This document shows positions 14,726 through 21,979 of a stretch of DNA of 45,128 bases, piece after piece. The number at the start of each line of letters is the position of its first letter. The first letter of the stretch is position 1. The stretch is from the IMG/VR virus record IMGVR_UViG_3300031456_000009, positions 1-45,128 of that record. One strand, written 5' to 3'. Both the position numbers and the translations under genes were made by a program. The stretch comes from a virus. The notes beneath the pieces were generated by a model that searched no databases, was not told where the DNA came from, and worked only from the letters and a program-made list of their open reading frames with translations.

Positions 14726-14977
14726 TCAATGGTCCGTAGAATAAGTTGGACGATGCGTGATTTGCAAGGCAGAACAACCTGCGGACGTTCCTCTTTTGTC
14801 GTCAAGTATCTGTGACTGATAATCGAAACCCACTTGTTTTAAGGCCTCCAGGAGATTGGACACTTGTCCCTGCGTCATTGAACCCTTGGCTACCATCGAC
14901 GGAGTATTTCGCTTGCACAGCCCTATTGCGCGCTCGACCGCTTCGAGTTTTTGGTGGACGTCGTAATTCCTTGCCAT
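14726..14977 (-). CDS. Hypothetical small protein
   Basis: An 83-residue protein starting at ATG 14977 (AAGGA 8 bases upstream). Helical first part 'VHQKLEAVERAIGLCKRNTPSM' and a Ser/Thr-rich tail ('KRGTSAGCSALQITHRPTYSTDH'). The base composition is lower in GC than that of its neighbours, hinting at separate origin. No family recognised. Confidence 0.55.
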   Translation of the reverse strand: MARNYDVHQKLEAVERAIGLCKRNTPSMVAKGSMTQGQVSNLLEALKQVGFDYQSQILDDKRGTSAGCSALQITHRPTYSTDH

Positions 14978-15086
14978 TTTAACAATCCTTCGCCGCGCCC
15001 GACCGCGCACCTGCGCTCCCCACGCCCATGCGCGGCCGAGACAACGACCCCCTGGCAGCGACGCTCATACAGACACTGCCAGAAGC

Positions 15087-15356
15087 TTATGCGTGGCCCG
15101 CTACATCATCGTCGTCCACCTGTTGGAAGTTGGTCTTGCTCTGCGCGAGAGCCTCCAGCAATTTGCGCAGGATCACCTCGGTGTCGTTGAAGTTGGCGAG
15201 CGTAGCGGTCACCCGGTTGGCGCCCTCGCGCTTGCTCGCGATCAGGATGAAGTCGATGCCGACGTCGTCCTCGTCCTTGTCGCCGTTGAACACTTTCTCG
15301 ATCATGCGACCGACGATGGGCACGCGCTCACGGAATGTCTGCAGGTCCGCCATCAT
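15087..15356 (-). CDS. Hypothetical protein, possible paralogue of 8593 gene
   Basis: An 89-residue protein. I chose the ATG pair at 15356/15353 (AAGGA just upstream). An ATG at 15470 that overlaps the preceding stop by ATGA would add a basic, low-complexity N-terminus of 38 residues, so it is a real alternative. It contains 'DFILIASKREGANRVTATLANFND' and a terminal helix 'EVILRKLLEALAQ', similar in layout to the 8593-8922 protein. It is preceded by an imperfect hairpin at 15362-15405. Confidence 0.55.
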   Translation of the reverse strand: MMADLQTFRERVPIVGRMIEKVFNGDKDEDDVGIDFILIASKREGANRVTATLANFNDTEVILRKLLEALAQSKTNFQQVDDDDVAGHA

Positions 15357-15361
15357 GTTTC

Positions 15362-15405
15362 CTTTCGTCCGCGCCCCGGCCCTCGACGCTGCCGGGCGAC
15401 CGAAA
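15362..15405 (-). other. Imperfect GC-rich hairpin before small gene
   Basis: The bases CTTTCG...CGAAAG at the two ends and CCGGC...GCCGGG inside make an imperfect stem of ~16 pairs. It lies just upstream of the 15356 start and would form in the leader of that gene if translation begins there. It could regulate translation, or be chance in GC-rich DNA. Confidence 0.3.
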
Positions 15406-15466
15406 GCCGAGGCGCGGTGTTTTCCGGCGCTGTGATCCAGGTGGGCTGGAAGGGGACGCCGAAAAA

Positions 15467-15622
15467 TCATGACCACAATTCCCTCCGTGCGCGGTCGAGC
15501 CGTACCGAATAGAGGTTGCTCAGCCGCACGATCTCCTCCGGGGTCTGCCCCGAATGTTCGAGCGCGGAGACGAACGTCCGCATGCACTCGTTCACCCGCG
15601 CCTGGGCGCGCTGCTCGCGCAT
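15467..15622 (-). CDS. Small hypothetical protein
   Basis: A 51-residue protein, MREQRAQARVNECMRTF at the start, then 'SALEHSGQTPEEIVRLSNLYSVRLDRARRELW', essentially one or two helices. The start is ATG 15622, 13 bases after the upstream stop, with GAGGG at usable spacing. It is basic and might bind DNA. No family recognised; the call as a gene rests on position and spacing. Confidence 0.5.
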   Translation of the reverse strand: MREQRAQARVNECMRTFVSALEHSGQTPEEIVRLSNLYSVRLDRARRELWS

Positions 15623-15635
15623 CGCGATGTTGCCC

Positions 15636-16352
15636 TCACGCAGCCTTCTCTTTCGCCCGTTCGGGTGGCCTCTTCGCCGCCGCTCCCGGTTCACCATCAT
15701 GACCCCCTGACGGCAGGTACTGGCGCACGCGATTGACCGCCTGCAACAACGCCTGCACTGCTTCGTCGCTGTCTTCTTTCGCTTCATCGATCAAGATGGG
15801 GAGGCCTCTGTCCATTGCGTGAACCACTTCGCCGCGCGTTGCCGGCTTGCCCTGGCAGAGCCAGCGCACTTCAATCGGATCGCCGACGCGGAACAGCATG
15901 CCGTTGTCGACCGGCATCAGCCGAAACTCGCGCGTGACCCAGACGCAGACGACACCCGGATTGTGCAGCAGCATCTTGCCTCCGGGCTCCACGACCTCGG
16001 CCGGCATGTCCTTGGTGTTGCGCCGCATGTTCGGCTTGGTGAGGAACGGGCAGACCTCGGCGGCGAAAATGCTGCAGCTTCGATGCGAGGGTGGCTCGGC
16101 GCTGATGCGATTGACGGCGCACATCGGGCCGATGACGAACGCCTTGTTGCGCGCGAGCGGGCCGCCGCAAATCCAGCAGACGTGCTGCGTGATCGCATAC
16201 TCAACCTTGCCAGCACCGACGATGCGAAAATCCGGTTGGTCGTTCGCGTCCCAGTGTACGAACCACGGCACCGGGTACCCGCGATGATCACGCCGCAACA
16301 TCCTGATGCGCTCGGGGATGTTGTGGCCATTGATGGTTGGCGAGTTCGTCAT
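15636..16352 (-). CDS. Cys/His-rich hypothetical phage protein
   Basis: A 238-residue protein. Residues ~58-105 carry a metal-binding cluster 'CWICGGPLARNKAFVIGPMCAVNRISAEPPSHRSC' and 'CPFL'. I recall the same 'CW.CG.PLG...AFVIGPMC..NR...EPP.H..C' text in hypothetical proteins of several actinobacteriophages and alphaproteobacterial phages, so the family is widespread among phages but without a known role. The rest is beta-rich with a helical, basic C-terminus. It overlaps the next gene upstream by ATGA. Confidence 0.75.
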   Translation of the reverse strand: MTNSPTINGHNIPERIRMLRRDHRGYPVPWFVHWDANDQPDFRIVGAGKVEYAITQHVCWICGGPLARNKAFVIGPMCAVNRISAEPPSHRSCSIFAAEVCPFLTKPNMRRNTKDMPAEVVEPGGKMLLHNPGVVCVWVTREFRLMPVDNGMLFRVGDPIEVRWLCQGKPATRGEVVHAMDRGLPILIDEAKEDSDEAVQALLQAVNRVRQYLPSGGHDGEPGAAAKRPPERAKEKAA

Positions 16353-16570
16353 AGACGCGCTCCGTTAATGATTGCCTTGGTCGTGACCGTCACGCCGGTC
16401 TTCACGCCCAGCCAGAAGCTGTTGTGCGCGACCGCCAGGATGTCCGGGTCAGGCTCGATGCCCAGGCACGCGCGCACATGGTCCCAGTCTTCCTGAAGCT
16501 CACGCTCCATCGTGGCCTTGCGGCGGTCGCCGTCGTCCGTTGCGGTGGAGGGCGCGTTCTCTGCGCTCAT
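16349..16570 (-). CDS. Hypothetical small protein
   Basis: A 73-residue protein. The start ATG 16570 is preceded by AGGAGG with 6-base spacing, so it is preferred over the in-frame ATG at 16585. It holds acidic and helical parts 'RELQEDWDHVRACLGIEPDPDILAV' and 'SFWLGVKTGVTVTTKAIINGARL'. No motif recognised. Confidence 0.6.
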   Translation of the reverse strand: MSAENAPSTATDDGDRRKATMERELQEDWDHVRACLGIEPDPDILAVAHNSFWLGVKTGVTVTTKAIINGARL

Positions 16571-16733
16571 GTTGAGCCTCCTCACGAATGCGCCTGTGCG
16601 CGATCCTGATCTCTCTCACGTCCCATGACAGCGGTTCGATGGTTTTTGGCTCGGGTAGTTTCTTCTCCTTGACCCACCGCATGATCGTTCTGCGCGACTT
16701 GCGCAGCAGCGCAACAACCTCATTGAGCGTCAC
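16500..16733 (-). CDS. Small MerR/AlpA-like HTH protein
   Basis: A 77-residue protein. The start is GTG 16733, with GGAG 7 bases upstream, overlapping the end of recT. Residues 1-30 ('VTLNEVVALLRKSRRTIMRWVKEKKLPEPK') are a helix-turn-helix as in AlpA/excisionase proteins; a basic tail follows. It also overlaps the next gene's start region, which is unusual but compatible with a shared reading of that stretch. It may be a second excisionase-like or regulatory protein. Confidence 0.6.
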   Translation of the reverse strand: MTLNEVVALLRKSRRTIMRWVKEKKLPEPKTIEPLSWDVREIRIAHRRIREEAQHERRERALHRNGRRRPPQGHDGA

Positions 16734-17589
16734 TGTCCATCTCCGTACGCGTCGAACGCTGCAGGTCGATGGCGTTCGACAGCATGCGAAACATCTTCGG
16801 CTCGACATTGCGCATGGTGTCGAGTGTGCCGGCGTTCAGGTCGAGCCAGCGCTCGATCTCGGCGGCCGTGCGCGTGGCGCGCACATGCGTGATCAGTGAT
16901 TGCGCCCAGGCGCGCCACTGCTCGGTGCCTTCGGGTTCAAGCATCCGCATCGGCTCGGTGTGCTCGACCTCGGGCGCCTCCTCGACCGGTGCCGCCTTCG
17001 GCAGGTCGGACACCGTCATGGTGGGTCCGATGTGCGGCTTGGGCGTGACGTCGACCATGTCGGCGACCTCGTCATCGAACCGCATGCCGAGCATCACCTC
17101 GGGCAGATGCCTGCGGCCCCAGCGGCGCGCGCCGGAATAGCCGAGTTGCTGGTCGGGCTGCTTGGTCCATTGCGCGTTGGTGGTCTTTGCATCGCCCAGG
17201 CGCACCTTCACGGTGCGGGCCTCGGCTTCGCCGTTGATGCGCGCGCTCACCGTCACGGTGAGGTCATCGTCCTCGCCCTCGTAGCTGTAGCTGAGCCGCT
17301 CAGCGAGCCGGCCCGACGAGTTGAGCATCGCGGCAGCGACCTTGCCCTGAAAGCCGACCTTGCCCTGGGTGACAAAGCACTCACCGATGGTGAGGAAGAA
17401 GTCGAGGCCGAGGCGTTCGAGCGTGTTCATGACGAGGAAGATGTCGGCGGGCGACTTCTGGAAGGCCGGCGGCACGAGGCGCGCGGTCGAGAGTTCGCGG
17501 CACAGCGCCATGCGCTCCACCGCATTGACCGGCCACTGCATCGCGGTCGGCGGCGAAGCGATGGCGGGAAGGTTGGACATTTCGTTCAC
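16720..17589 (-). CDS. recT: RecT-family single-strand annealing protein
   Basis: A 289-residue protein. The GTG at 17589 is chosen: AAGGAG is at ideal spacing and it overlaps the upstream stop as GTGA; the ATG at 17580 is the alternative. The recognition block is 'GDAKTTNAQWTKQPDQQLGYSGARRWGRRHLPEVMLGMR' at about residues 150-190, as in RecT, where 'W...P.QQL.Y.GAR.W.RRH.PE' is conserved. RecT proteins pair complementary single strands; with the YqaJ-type exonuclease next door it forms a two-part recombination system. The C-terminal ~90 residues are acidic, as in many annealases. Confidence 0.9.
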   Translation of the reverse strand: MNEMSNLPAIASPPTAMQWPVNAVERMALCRELSTARLVPPAFQKSPADIFLVMNTLERLGLDFFLTIGECFVTQGKVGFQGKVAAAMLNSSGRLAERLSYSYEGEDDDLTVTVSARINGEAEARTVKVRLGDAKTTNAQWTKQPDQQLGYSGARRWGRRHLPEVMLGMRFDDEVADMVDVTPKPHIGPTMTVSDLPKAAPVEEAPEVEHTEPMRMLEPEGTEQWRAWAQSLITHVRATRTAAEIERWLDLNAGTLDTMRNVEPKMFRMLSNAIDLQRSTRTEMDSDAQ

Positions 17590-18404
17590 AACGCAAACTC
17601 CTTCTCGCGGATCGTCACCGCGCCATTCTTCGACCGGCGCACGCTCAAGTCGCCGTAGAGGACGGCGCCGACGTCGTCGGGCATCGTCTCCTTGACGGCC
17701 TTTTTCGATTGCTCGTGCAATCGATTTGCGTCGCGTGTGTCGGACCACAGCCGCATGCTCTGGATCATTTCCGGCCCCCAGTTCGGGAGCGGCGTTGTCC
17801 TGGCAAGGTCGACGGTGCGCCAAAGCTCGGGCGGGATGAGCCGTTTTTCTGGGAGAGCGTGCGGCGGGGTCATTGTCTCGACGCAGTGACGGAACGCGAG
17901 GCCGCGCTCGATCACTTCGGCGACATAGGAGGCATCAACGCAGACTTCAAACTCTTCCAGATTAAATCCGCGTAACACTGCAAGCAGCCCGCGAGTGGCG
18001 CTGCGGCATTGCATCTGGATGACGATTTGCGGTGAGTACTGGACGACGATCTCGCGCCGGTCGCGAAACGGATTGCAGGTCTTTGCGTCGATGACCGCGT
18101 CGTCATGCGCCCGATAGCCATCCAGCGTCGCAGCGAAGGGTAGGCAAGCGTGTTCGATGAAGCGCTGACGCTCGGTGATCTCGTGCCCGACGAGGCGCTC
18201 CTGCCAGTCGAGAATGAAGCCCTCGCAGTGCTTGCCGAGTTGGACCGGCAAATTGGTTGACAAATCCTCGTGCTCGATCTCGCCGACGCATTCCTGCCAG
18301 AGCCGGTAGCGCTCCTGCTCGGAGCCATGACAGATGATGTCGAATTGGCTGGCGGTGACGTAGCGTTCACGTGCCGGGTTCAAGATGTTCGCGGCATTAC
18401 TCAT
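17586..18404 (-). CDS. YqaJ-type (lambda-exonuclease fold) nuclease
   Basis: A 272-residue protein, first gene of the leftward operon. Conserved points: 'LGKHCEGFILDW' (Glu of the active site), 'FAATLDGY' and 'DDAVIDAKT' (Asp, then Asp-x-Lys in place of the usual Glu-x-Lys), and 'QIVIQMQCRSA' (Gln of the YqaJ signature). YqaJ exonucleases resect double-strand ends to feed a RecT annealase, exactly the neighbour here. GGGAGG precedes the ATG. The C-terminal ~80 residues are less conserved. Confidence 0.85.
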   Translation of the reverse strand: MSNAANILNPARERYVTASQFDIICHGSEQERYRLWQECVGEIEHEDLSTNLPVQLGKHCEGFILDWQERLVGHEITERQRFIEHACLPFAATLDGYRAHDDAVIDAKTCNPFRDRREIVVQYSPQIVIQMQCRSATRGLLAVLRGFNLEEFEVCVDASYVAEVIERGLAFRHCVETMTPPHALPEKRLIPPELWRTVDLARTTPLPNWGPEMIQSMRLWSDTRDANRLHEQSKKAVKETMPDDVGAVLYGDLSVRRSKNGAVTIREKEFAL

Positions 18405-18620
18405 GCCTCCGGCCTCCCTCTACTATAGGTTTTTTTATCAGTATTCTGGATATTAAGGGCGGCACGGAACCGAGGATTAAGCAGTTCGGATCGGCTCGGG
18501 AGCCGCACGTGTCGATTACTGGAACGCCTCGAACCTACGCCCAGGATCAGACGGCTGTAAATCCTATATGTCAGGTTCCGGGCTTGCGAAAACTGGGCTT
18601 TTCCGCTCCTTGACTGCGCC

Positions 18621-18653
18621 CATTACGGATAAGTAATGCCTGTCCTGCAGGCA
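18621..18653. repeat. Two small hairpins in control region
   Basis: CATTAC (18621) pairs with GTAATG (18633), and TGCCTG (18637) pairs with CAGGCA (18648); the two overlap at TG, so only one would form at a time. They could be operator sites or a mutually exclusive RNA structure. Confidence 0.35.
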
Positions 18654-18729
18654 CTTCTTGTATGTCCAAATTGTGAAGTAGGACAGATTTCCAGGCGGAG
18701 GTATCCTGCTATGATCTACAGTTTCGAGA

Positions 18730-18774
18730 TGCAATACCGCTGGTATTGCAACAATTTGTAATGTCAAAAGACAT
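18730..18774. promoter_or_regulatory. Operator-like palindromes
   Basis: TGCAATACC-GCT-GGTATTGCA (18730-18750) is a perfect 9-bp inverted repeat. It is followed by CAACAATTTGTA (18749-18760), of which an inverted copy lies at 18818-18829, and ATGTC-AAAA-GACAT (18761-18774), another perfect repeat. Dyads like the first are typical binding sites for XRE/CI-type dimers, so the XRE protein at 13755 or the Cro-like protein at 18834 are the natural candidates. Confidence 0.6.
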
Positions 18775-18817
18775 GCCGTCATGGGCGCCATCACGAAGGC
18801 GTGATTAAACTTTGCAC

Positions 18818-18829
18818 TACAAATTGTTG
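18818..18829. promoter_or_regulatory. Inverted copy of operator half-site
   Basis: TACAAATTGTTG here is the reverse complement of 18749-18760. With a spacing of 57 bases between the two copies, a protein bound at both could loop the DNA around the rightward promoter; this copy lies 5 bases before the ATG at 18834. Confidence 0.5.
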
Positions 18830-18833
18830 CGCA

Positions 18834-19157
18834 ATGGCAAATTCAGTGCTTGCGAGCGCCCATTTTTCTTCCCCTTTTGCCGTACCCATGCACACGACAC
18901 GCGATGGGTACACGCGCCTGACCACCTTCAGTGAAGTGGTCTACGTGCTCGGTGGCGTCAAAGCCGTCACCGAGATGACACGCTCCAGCCGGTCGAGCTT
19001 CTGGAATTGGAAGAAGGCCGGGCAATTCCCGCCGAGACATTATCGGGTGATGCGTCAGGCATTGTTCGAGCATGGCTGTATCGCCGACCTGCGGCTCTGG
19101 GCGTTCAGCACTCCCCCCGACGAGAAAGCATCCATCGCTGACGATGTTGCGGCTTGA
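18834..19157 (+). CDS. Cro-like HTH regulator
   Basis: A 107-residue protein from the ATG at 18834; the ATG at 18888 would give the 89-residue core beginning MHTTRDG. Residues ~25-85 ('YTRLTTFSEVVYVLGGVKAVTEMTRSSRSSFWNWKKAGQFPPRHYRVMRQAL') match the layout of small Cro/YdaS-like proteins common in rhizobial phages, in which 'LGG..AVA..TG....A..NW...G.FP' surrounds the DNA-reading helix. As the first rightward gene it is the expected Cro-type switch protein. Choice of start remains open because no strong ribosome site precedes either ATG. Confidence 0.7.
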   Translation: MANSVLASAHFSSPFAVPMHTTRDGYTRLTTFSEVVYVLGGVKAVTEMTRSSRSSFWNWKKAGQFPPRHYRVMRQALFEHGCIADLRLWAFSTPPDEKASIADDVAA

Positions 19158-19168
19158 GAGGGCGCGAC

Positions 19169-19579
19169 ATGGACAAGCAGCTTGGCCTGTTCAAGGGCGC
19201 ACGCCAGCGTGGCGTGCGTCGGCCGTCACCGAAGGAGCACGCGCTGCACTGCGCGATTGCCGATCTGGTGACGCGCTGGATCAATCCGCAGTGGCAGTTC
19301 ACGCATCTGCCGATGGGCGAGCACCGCAGCAAGGCGACCGCCGGCAAGCTCAAGCGCATGGGCGTCAAGCCTGGGTGGCCTGACTTCATCTTCGTCGGCC
19401 CGCATCGGATTTTCTTTCTCGAACTGAAGCGGCGCGGCGAGAGCCAGAGCGACGAGCAGGCGAATGTCGCGTGGCACCTCATGCGCTGCGGGCACACGTA
19501 TCTGTGCACCGACAATCTCGATGATGCGATTGGAGCGTTGCGCGATCTTGGCATCGTGCGCGTCAGCGTGAGCGCATGA
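19169..19579 (+). CDS. VRR-NUC domain nuclease
   Basis: A 136-residue protein (ATG 19169, GAGAGG 7 bases upstream). It has the PD-(D/E)xK signature of VRR-NUC: 'KEHALHCAIADLV' (Glu), 'GVKPGWPDFIFVGPHRIFFLELKRRG' (Pro-Asp, then Glu-Leu-Lys), and 'SQSDEQ' (Gln-containing helix). VRR-NUC proteins in phages are structure-specific nucleases, often beside replication genes, perhaps acting on branched DNA. It overlaps the next gene by ATGA. Confidence 0.9.
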   Translation: MDKQLGLFKGARQRGVRRPSPKEHALHCAIADLVTRWINPQWQFTHLPMGEHRSKATAGKLKRMGVKPGWPDFIFVGPHRIFFLELKRRGESQSDEQANVAWHLMRCGHTYLCTDNLDDAIGALRDLGIVRVSVSA

Positions 19580-20154
19580 TGATCTCGTTGACATCGTCCG
19601 AGTTCTACACCGCCGCCGTCATCGGCCTGCGGCGGCAGATCGAGCGTCTGCGCAAGCGGCGCGTGCCGAACGGGCGCACCAGCCACGACACCGACCCGGT
19701 GTTCGATCAATCGATTGAAGGGGCGGTGGCCGAGAGCATCGTCGGCGAACTGCTCAATCTGAATTGGCCGGCGAAGATCGGCGACGACAGCAAGGGCGAT
19801 GTCGGCGACATGGTCGAGGTGCGCTGTCGCAACCCGATCAGGTCGGGCAACGAGATCGGCATTCACACCGACGAGTTGACCAACACGCCCTATGTCGGGG
19901 TGCTCTATCACGGCTTCTTCGATTTTGAGATCACCGGCTGGGTCTACGGCATCGAGGGGCGCGAGCGCGGCGTGTGGAACGACAGCCGGCACTGCTTCTT
20001 CGTGCCGCGCCCGTATCGCGACATCGAAAGTTTGCGCGCCTGGGTGGCCGAGCAGCGCCGCCTGCGCATCACCATTGCACCGAGGGATGCGACCGACGCT
20101 GCGCGCATCGTGGCGCAAGTCGGCGGACTGTTGGAGAGGGGATTGCCCAAATGA
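19576..20154 (+). CDS. Hypothetical protein, possible nuclease-like fold
   Basis: A 192-residue protein. 'EGAVAESIVGELLNLNWPAKIGDDSKGDVGDMVEVRCRNP' has the order of an Asp, then Glu-x-Arg on an alternating strand, which recalls the core of PD-(D/E)xK enzymes but with Arg in place of Lys; a beta-rich region ('YVGVLYHGFFDFEITGWVYG') and a helical C-terminus follow. I do not name it further. It overlaps both neighbours, inside the replication/recombination segment. Confidence 0.6.
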   Translation: MMISLTSSEFYTAAVIGLRRQIERLRKRRVPNGRTSHDTDPVFDQSIEGAVAESIVGELLNLNWPAKIGDDSKGDVGDMVEVRCRNPIRSGNEIGIHTDELTNTPYVGVLYHGFFDFEITGWVYGIEGRERGVWNDSRHCFFVPRPYRDIESLRAWVAEQRRLRITIAPRDATDAARIVAQVGGLLERGLPK

Positions 20155-20474
20155 CCGAAGGCAAGATGCTGATCGAGCACGGCACGACGTTGGCGCATCT
20201 GAAGCCCGCGAACATCGTCCAGGCGGCGGTGGCCGATCTGAAGCTGCGCGAGAAGAAGGGTGCGGACGAGGCCGACGCTGATGAGCCGTACGCGTTCGCG
20301 CGTCGGCATGTGAAGCGCGCGCACTCGCCTGGGCATCTGATCGCGCTGGCGTATTTCGAGCCGCTGGTTGCGATCTCGACCGCCAAGCGCTCGACCATGA
20401 TTGTCTATTCCGATCCCGACGTGCTGCGGCTTGCGTTGCTCGACATCCTGCACGCTGGTGGGGTGGGTGCATGA
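20151..20474 (+). CDS. Hypothetical protein upstream of helicase
   Basis: A 107-residue protein that overlaps its upstream neighbour and the VirE-type gene by ATGA. Residues are basic and helical in the first 60 ('AAVADLKLREKKGADEADADEPYAFARRHVKRAH') and hydrophobic at the end ('STMIVYSDPDVLRLALLDILHAGG'). It may be a small partner of the helicase or a helicase-loading protein, by position only. Confidence 0.6.
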   Translation: MTEGKMLIEHGTTLAHLKPANIVQAAVADLKLREKKGADEADADEPYAFARRHVKRAHSPGHLIALAYFEPLVAISTAKRSTMIVYSDPDVLRLALLDILHAGGVGA

Positions 20475-21700
20475 CCTATGACGACGACATCGATGACGTC
20501 GGCAACGTCGTTCACTTCGATCCGCGCGCCCCCTGGCAATCGCGCTGCGAGAAGAACGCCAAGGGCAAGCTGATCCCGAACGAGAAGAATGTGCTGATGG
20601 CGCTGCGCTTCGATCCCGACCTGCGCGACGCCTATGGCTACGACGAGATGCAGCGGCGCATGGTGATGCTGCACGAGCTTGGCCGCATCGACGTGACCAC
20701 GCGTTGGGTGGGCGATGCCGACTTCGTCTATCTGACCGAATGGCTGCAGGGGCACGGCATGCCGAGCGTGAGCCTCGCCACCGCGCGCAACGCGCTGTGC
20801 ACGCGCGCCGAGGAGTGTCCGTACCATCCGGTGGTCAGCTATCTCAATTCGCTGATCTGGGACGGCGTGCCGCGCCTGGGCGTGTGGCTGACGAGCTATC
20901 TCGGCGCCGCGCTGGGCGAGCCGAACGCGAGCATCGGTCGCATGTTCCTCACCGCGATGGTGGCGCGCGTGATGCTGCCTGGGTGTCAGGCCGATTACAT
21001 GCCGGTGTTGGAAGGCCCGCAGGGCATCTTGAAGTCGAGCGCGTGTCGTGTGCTTGGCGGCGAATGGTTCAGCGATCACCTGCCCGACATCAAGGAAAAG
21101 GATGTCTCGGTGCATCTGCGCGGCAAGTGGCTGATCGAGGTTGCCGAGATGCACGCGATGAGCAAGGTCGAGGCGACGCAGTTGAAGTCGTTCATCACGC
21201 GCCAGATCGAGATTTACCGCGTGCCGTTCGGCAGGCTTGAGGTGCGCGAGCCGAGGCAATGCGTGTTCGTCGGCACGACCAACGAGAGCCAGTATCTCAA
21301 AGACGCGAGCGGTGGCCGTCGCTTCTGGCCGGTCGAGTGCGGTGTGAGCGGGCGCATCAACCTCGATCTGTTGGCCTACAATCGCGACCAGCTTTTCGCC
21401 GAGGCAAAGCTCAACTACGAGAACCAGGGCGCGATCTACCCCGATGCGGCGTTCGAGCGCGAGTACCTGATGCCGGCGCAAGCGGCGCGCTATGCCGGCG
21501 ACATCTGGGAAGACAAGGTGGCGCAATTCCTCGACGGTCGCGAGCAGGTGACCATCCCCGAGATCGCACGCGAAGCGCTGTTCGTCATCGAAGGCCAGAT
21601 GGCTGACGGCCACAACAGGCGCATCGCCTCCATCCTGCGCGGGCTTGGCTGGGCGTCCACGCGCGTTAACAGCAAGCGTTTTTGGAAAAGGTTGCAATAA
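20471..21700 (+). CDS. VirE-type (virulence-associated E) helicase/ATPase
   Basis: A 409-residue protein. Key motifs: Walker A at residues 182-190 (GPQGILKSS, with Leu where the usual G-x-G-K-S has Gly), Walker B-like 'KWLIEVAEM', and 'VFVGTTNESQYLKDASGGRRFWPVE', a hallmark of the family. It belongs to the SF3-like helicase set used by phages and plasmids for replication. The usual N-terminal primase part is missing, so priming must come from elsewhere (host DnaG is the likely source). Downstream lies the repeat cluster at 21704-21894. Confidence 0.85.
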   Translation: MTYDDDIDDVGNVVHFDPRAPWQSRCEKNAKGKLIPNEKNVLMALRFDPDLRDAYGYDEMQRRMVMLHELGRIDVTTRWVGDADFVYLTEWLQGHGMPSVSLATARNALCTRAEECPYHPVVSYLNSLIWDGVPRLGVWLTSYLGAALGEPNASIGRMFLTAMVARVMLPGCQADYMPVLEGPQGILKSSACRVLGGEWFSDHLPDIKEKDVSVHLRGKWLIEVAEMHAMSKVEATQLKSFITRQIEIYRVPFGRLEVREPRQCVFVGTTNESQYLKDASGGRRFWPVECGVSGRINLDLLAYNRDQLFAEAKLNYENQGAIYPDAAFEREYLMPAQAARYAGDIWEDKVAQFLDGREQVTIPEIAREALFVIEGQMADGHNRRIASILRGLGWASTRVNSKRFWKRLQ

Positions 21701-21703
21701 TTG

Positions 21704-21894
21704 GTGTCACTGCTGTCACCTGTCACCACCAAACTGCAACAGAGTGTGGCGAGTATGTCGCTGCGATGTGGTGTCACTGGTGTCACTGGTGACACAGTGA
21801 CACGTAGTGACACTCAACTCTTATAGAGTTCGTGGAAAACTATGAGAGTATATACTCTATAAGGATTTTACCGTCACCATGTGTCACGCGTCAC
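21704..21894. repeat. GTGTCAC/GTGACAC repeat cluster (candidate origin or operator)
   Basis: Copies of GTGTCAC or its complement GTGACAC at 21704, 21771, 21780, 21789, 21797, 21807 and 21881, and looser relatives at 21713, 21720 and 21888. The 21780/21789 pair forms a perfect 7-bp inverted repeat with a 2-base spacer. The region is also AT-rich between 21819 and 21870, with a perfect 14-bp palindrome AGAGTATATACTCT (21845-21858) and CTTATAGAG (21820) paired with CTCTATAAG (21855). This looks like iterons beside an AT-rich unwinding segment, right after the helicase gene, or like a regulator's array controlling the packaging operon. Confidence 0.6.
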
Positions 21895-21979
21895 GGCCGA
21901 GATTAACGCTTGACGCGGATTAAAATCGCGCGCCAGTTTAACGCGCTCCCCAAAAATGAAACCCACACCTGGACCGTAA

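Larger units (their letters stand above)
18405..18833. promoter_or_regulatory. Divergent control region between early operons
   Basis: No convincing gene lies in these 429 bases; small open frames on both strands look unlike proteins. The region separates the leftward operon (starting at 18404) from the rightward operon (starting near 18834 or 18888), so it should hold both early promoters and the repressor operators. A possible leftward -10 (TATAGT, complement of 18422-18427) lies near an AT-rich run. The perfect inverted repeats listed separately sit toward the rightward side. Half of the region is lower in GC than the rest of the window. Confidence 0.6.

Noticed and set aside
18521-18565. 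tRNA-like string (CTCGAACC and CTGTAAA)
   Set aside because: The T-arm and anticodon-arm stems do not pair on either strand and no acceptor stem is present.
20405-21697. Long open frame on the minus strand (430 codons)
   Set aside because: It is antisense to the VirE-type helicase gene, has His/Arg/Ala-rich composition with no family look, and comes from GC-rich codon bias.
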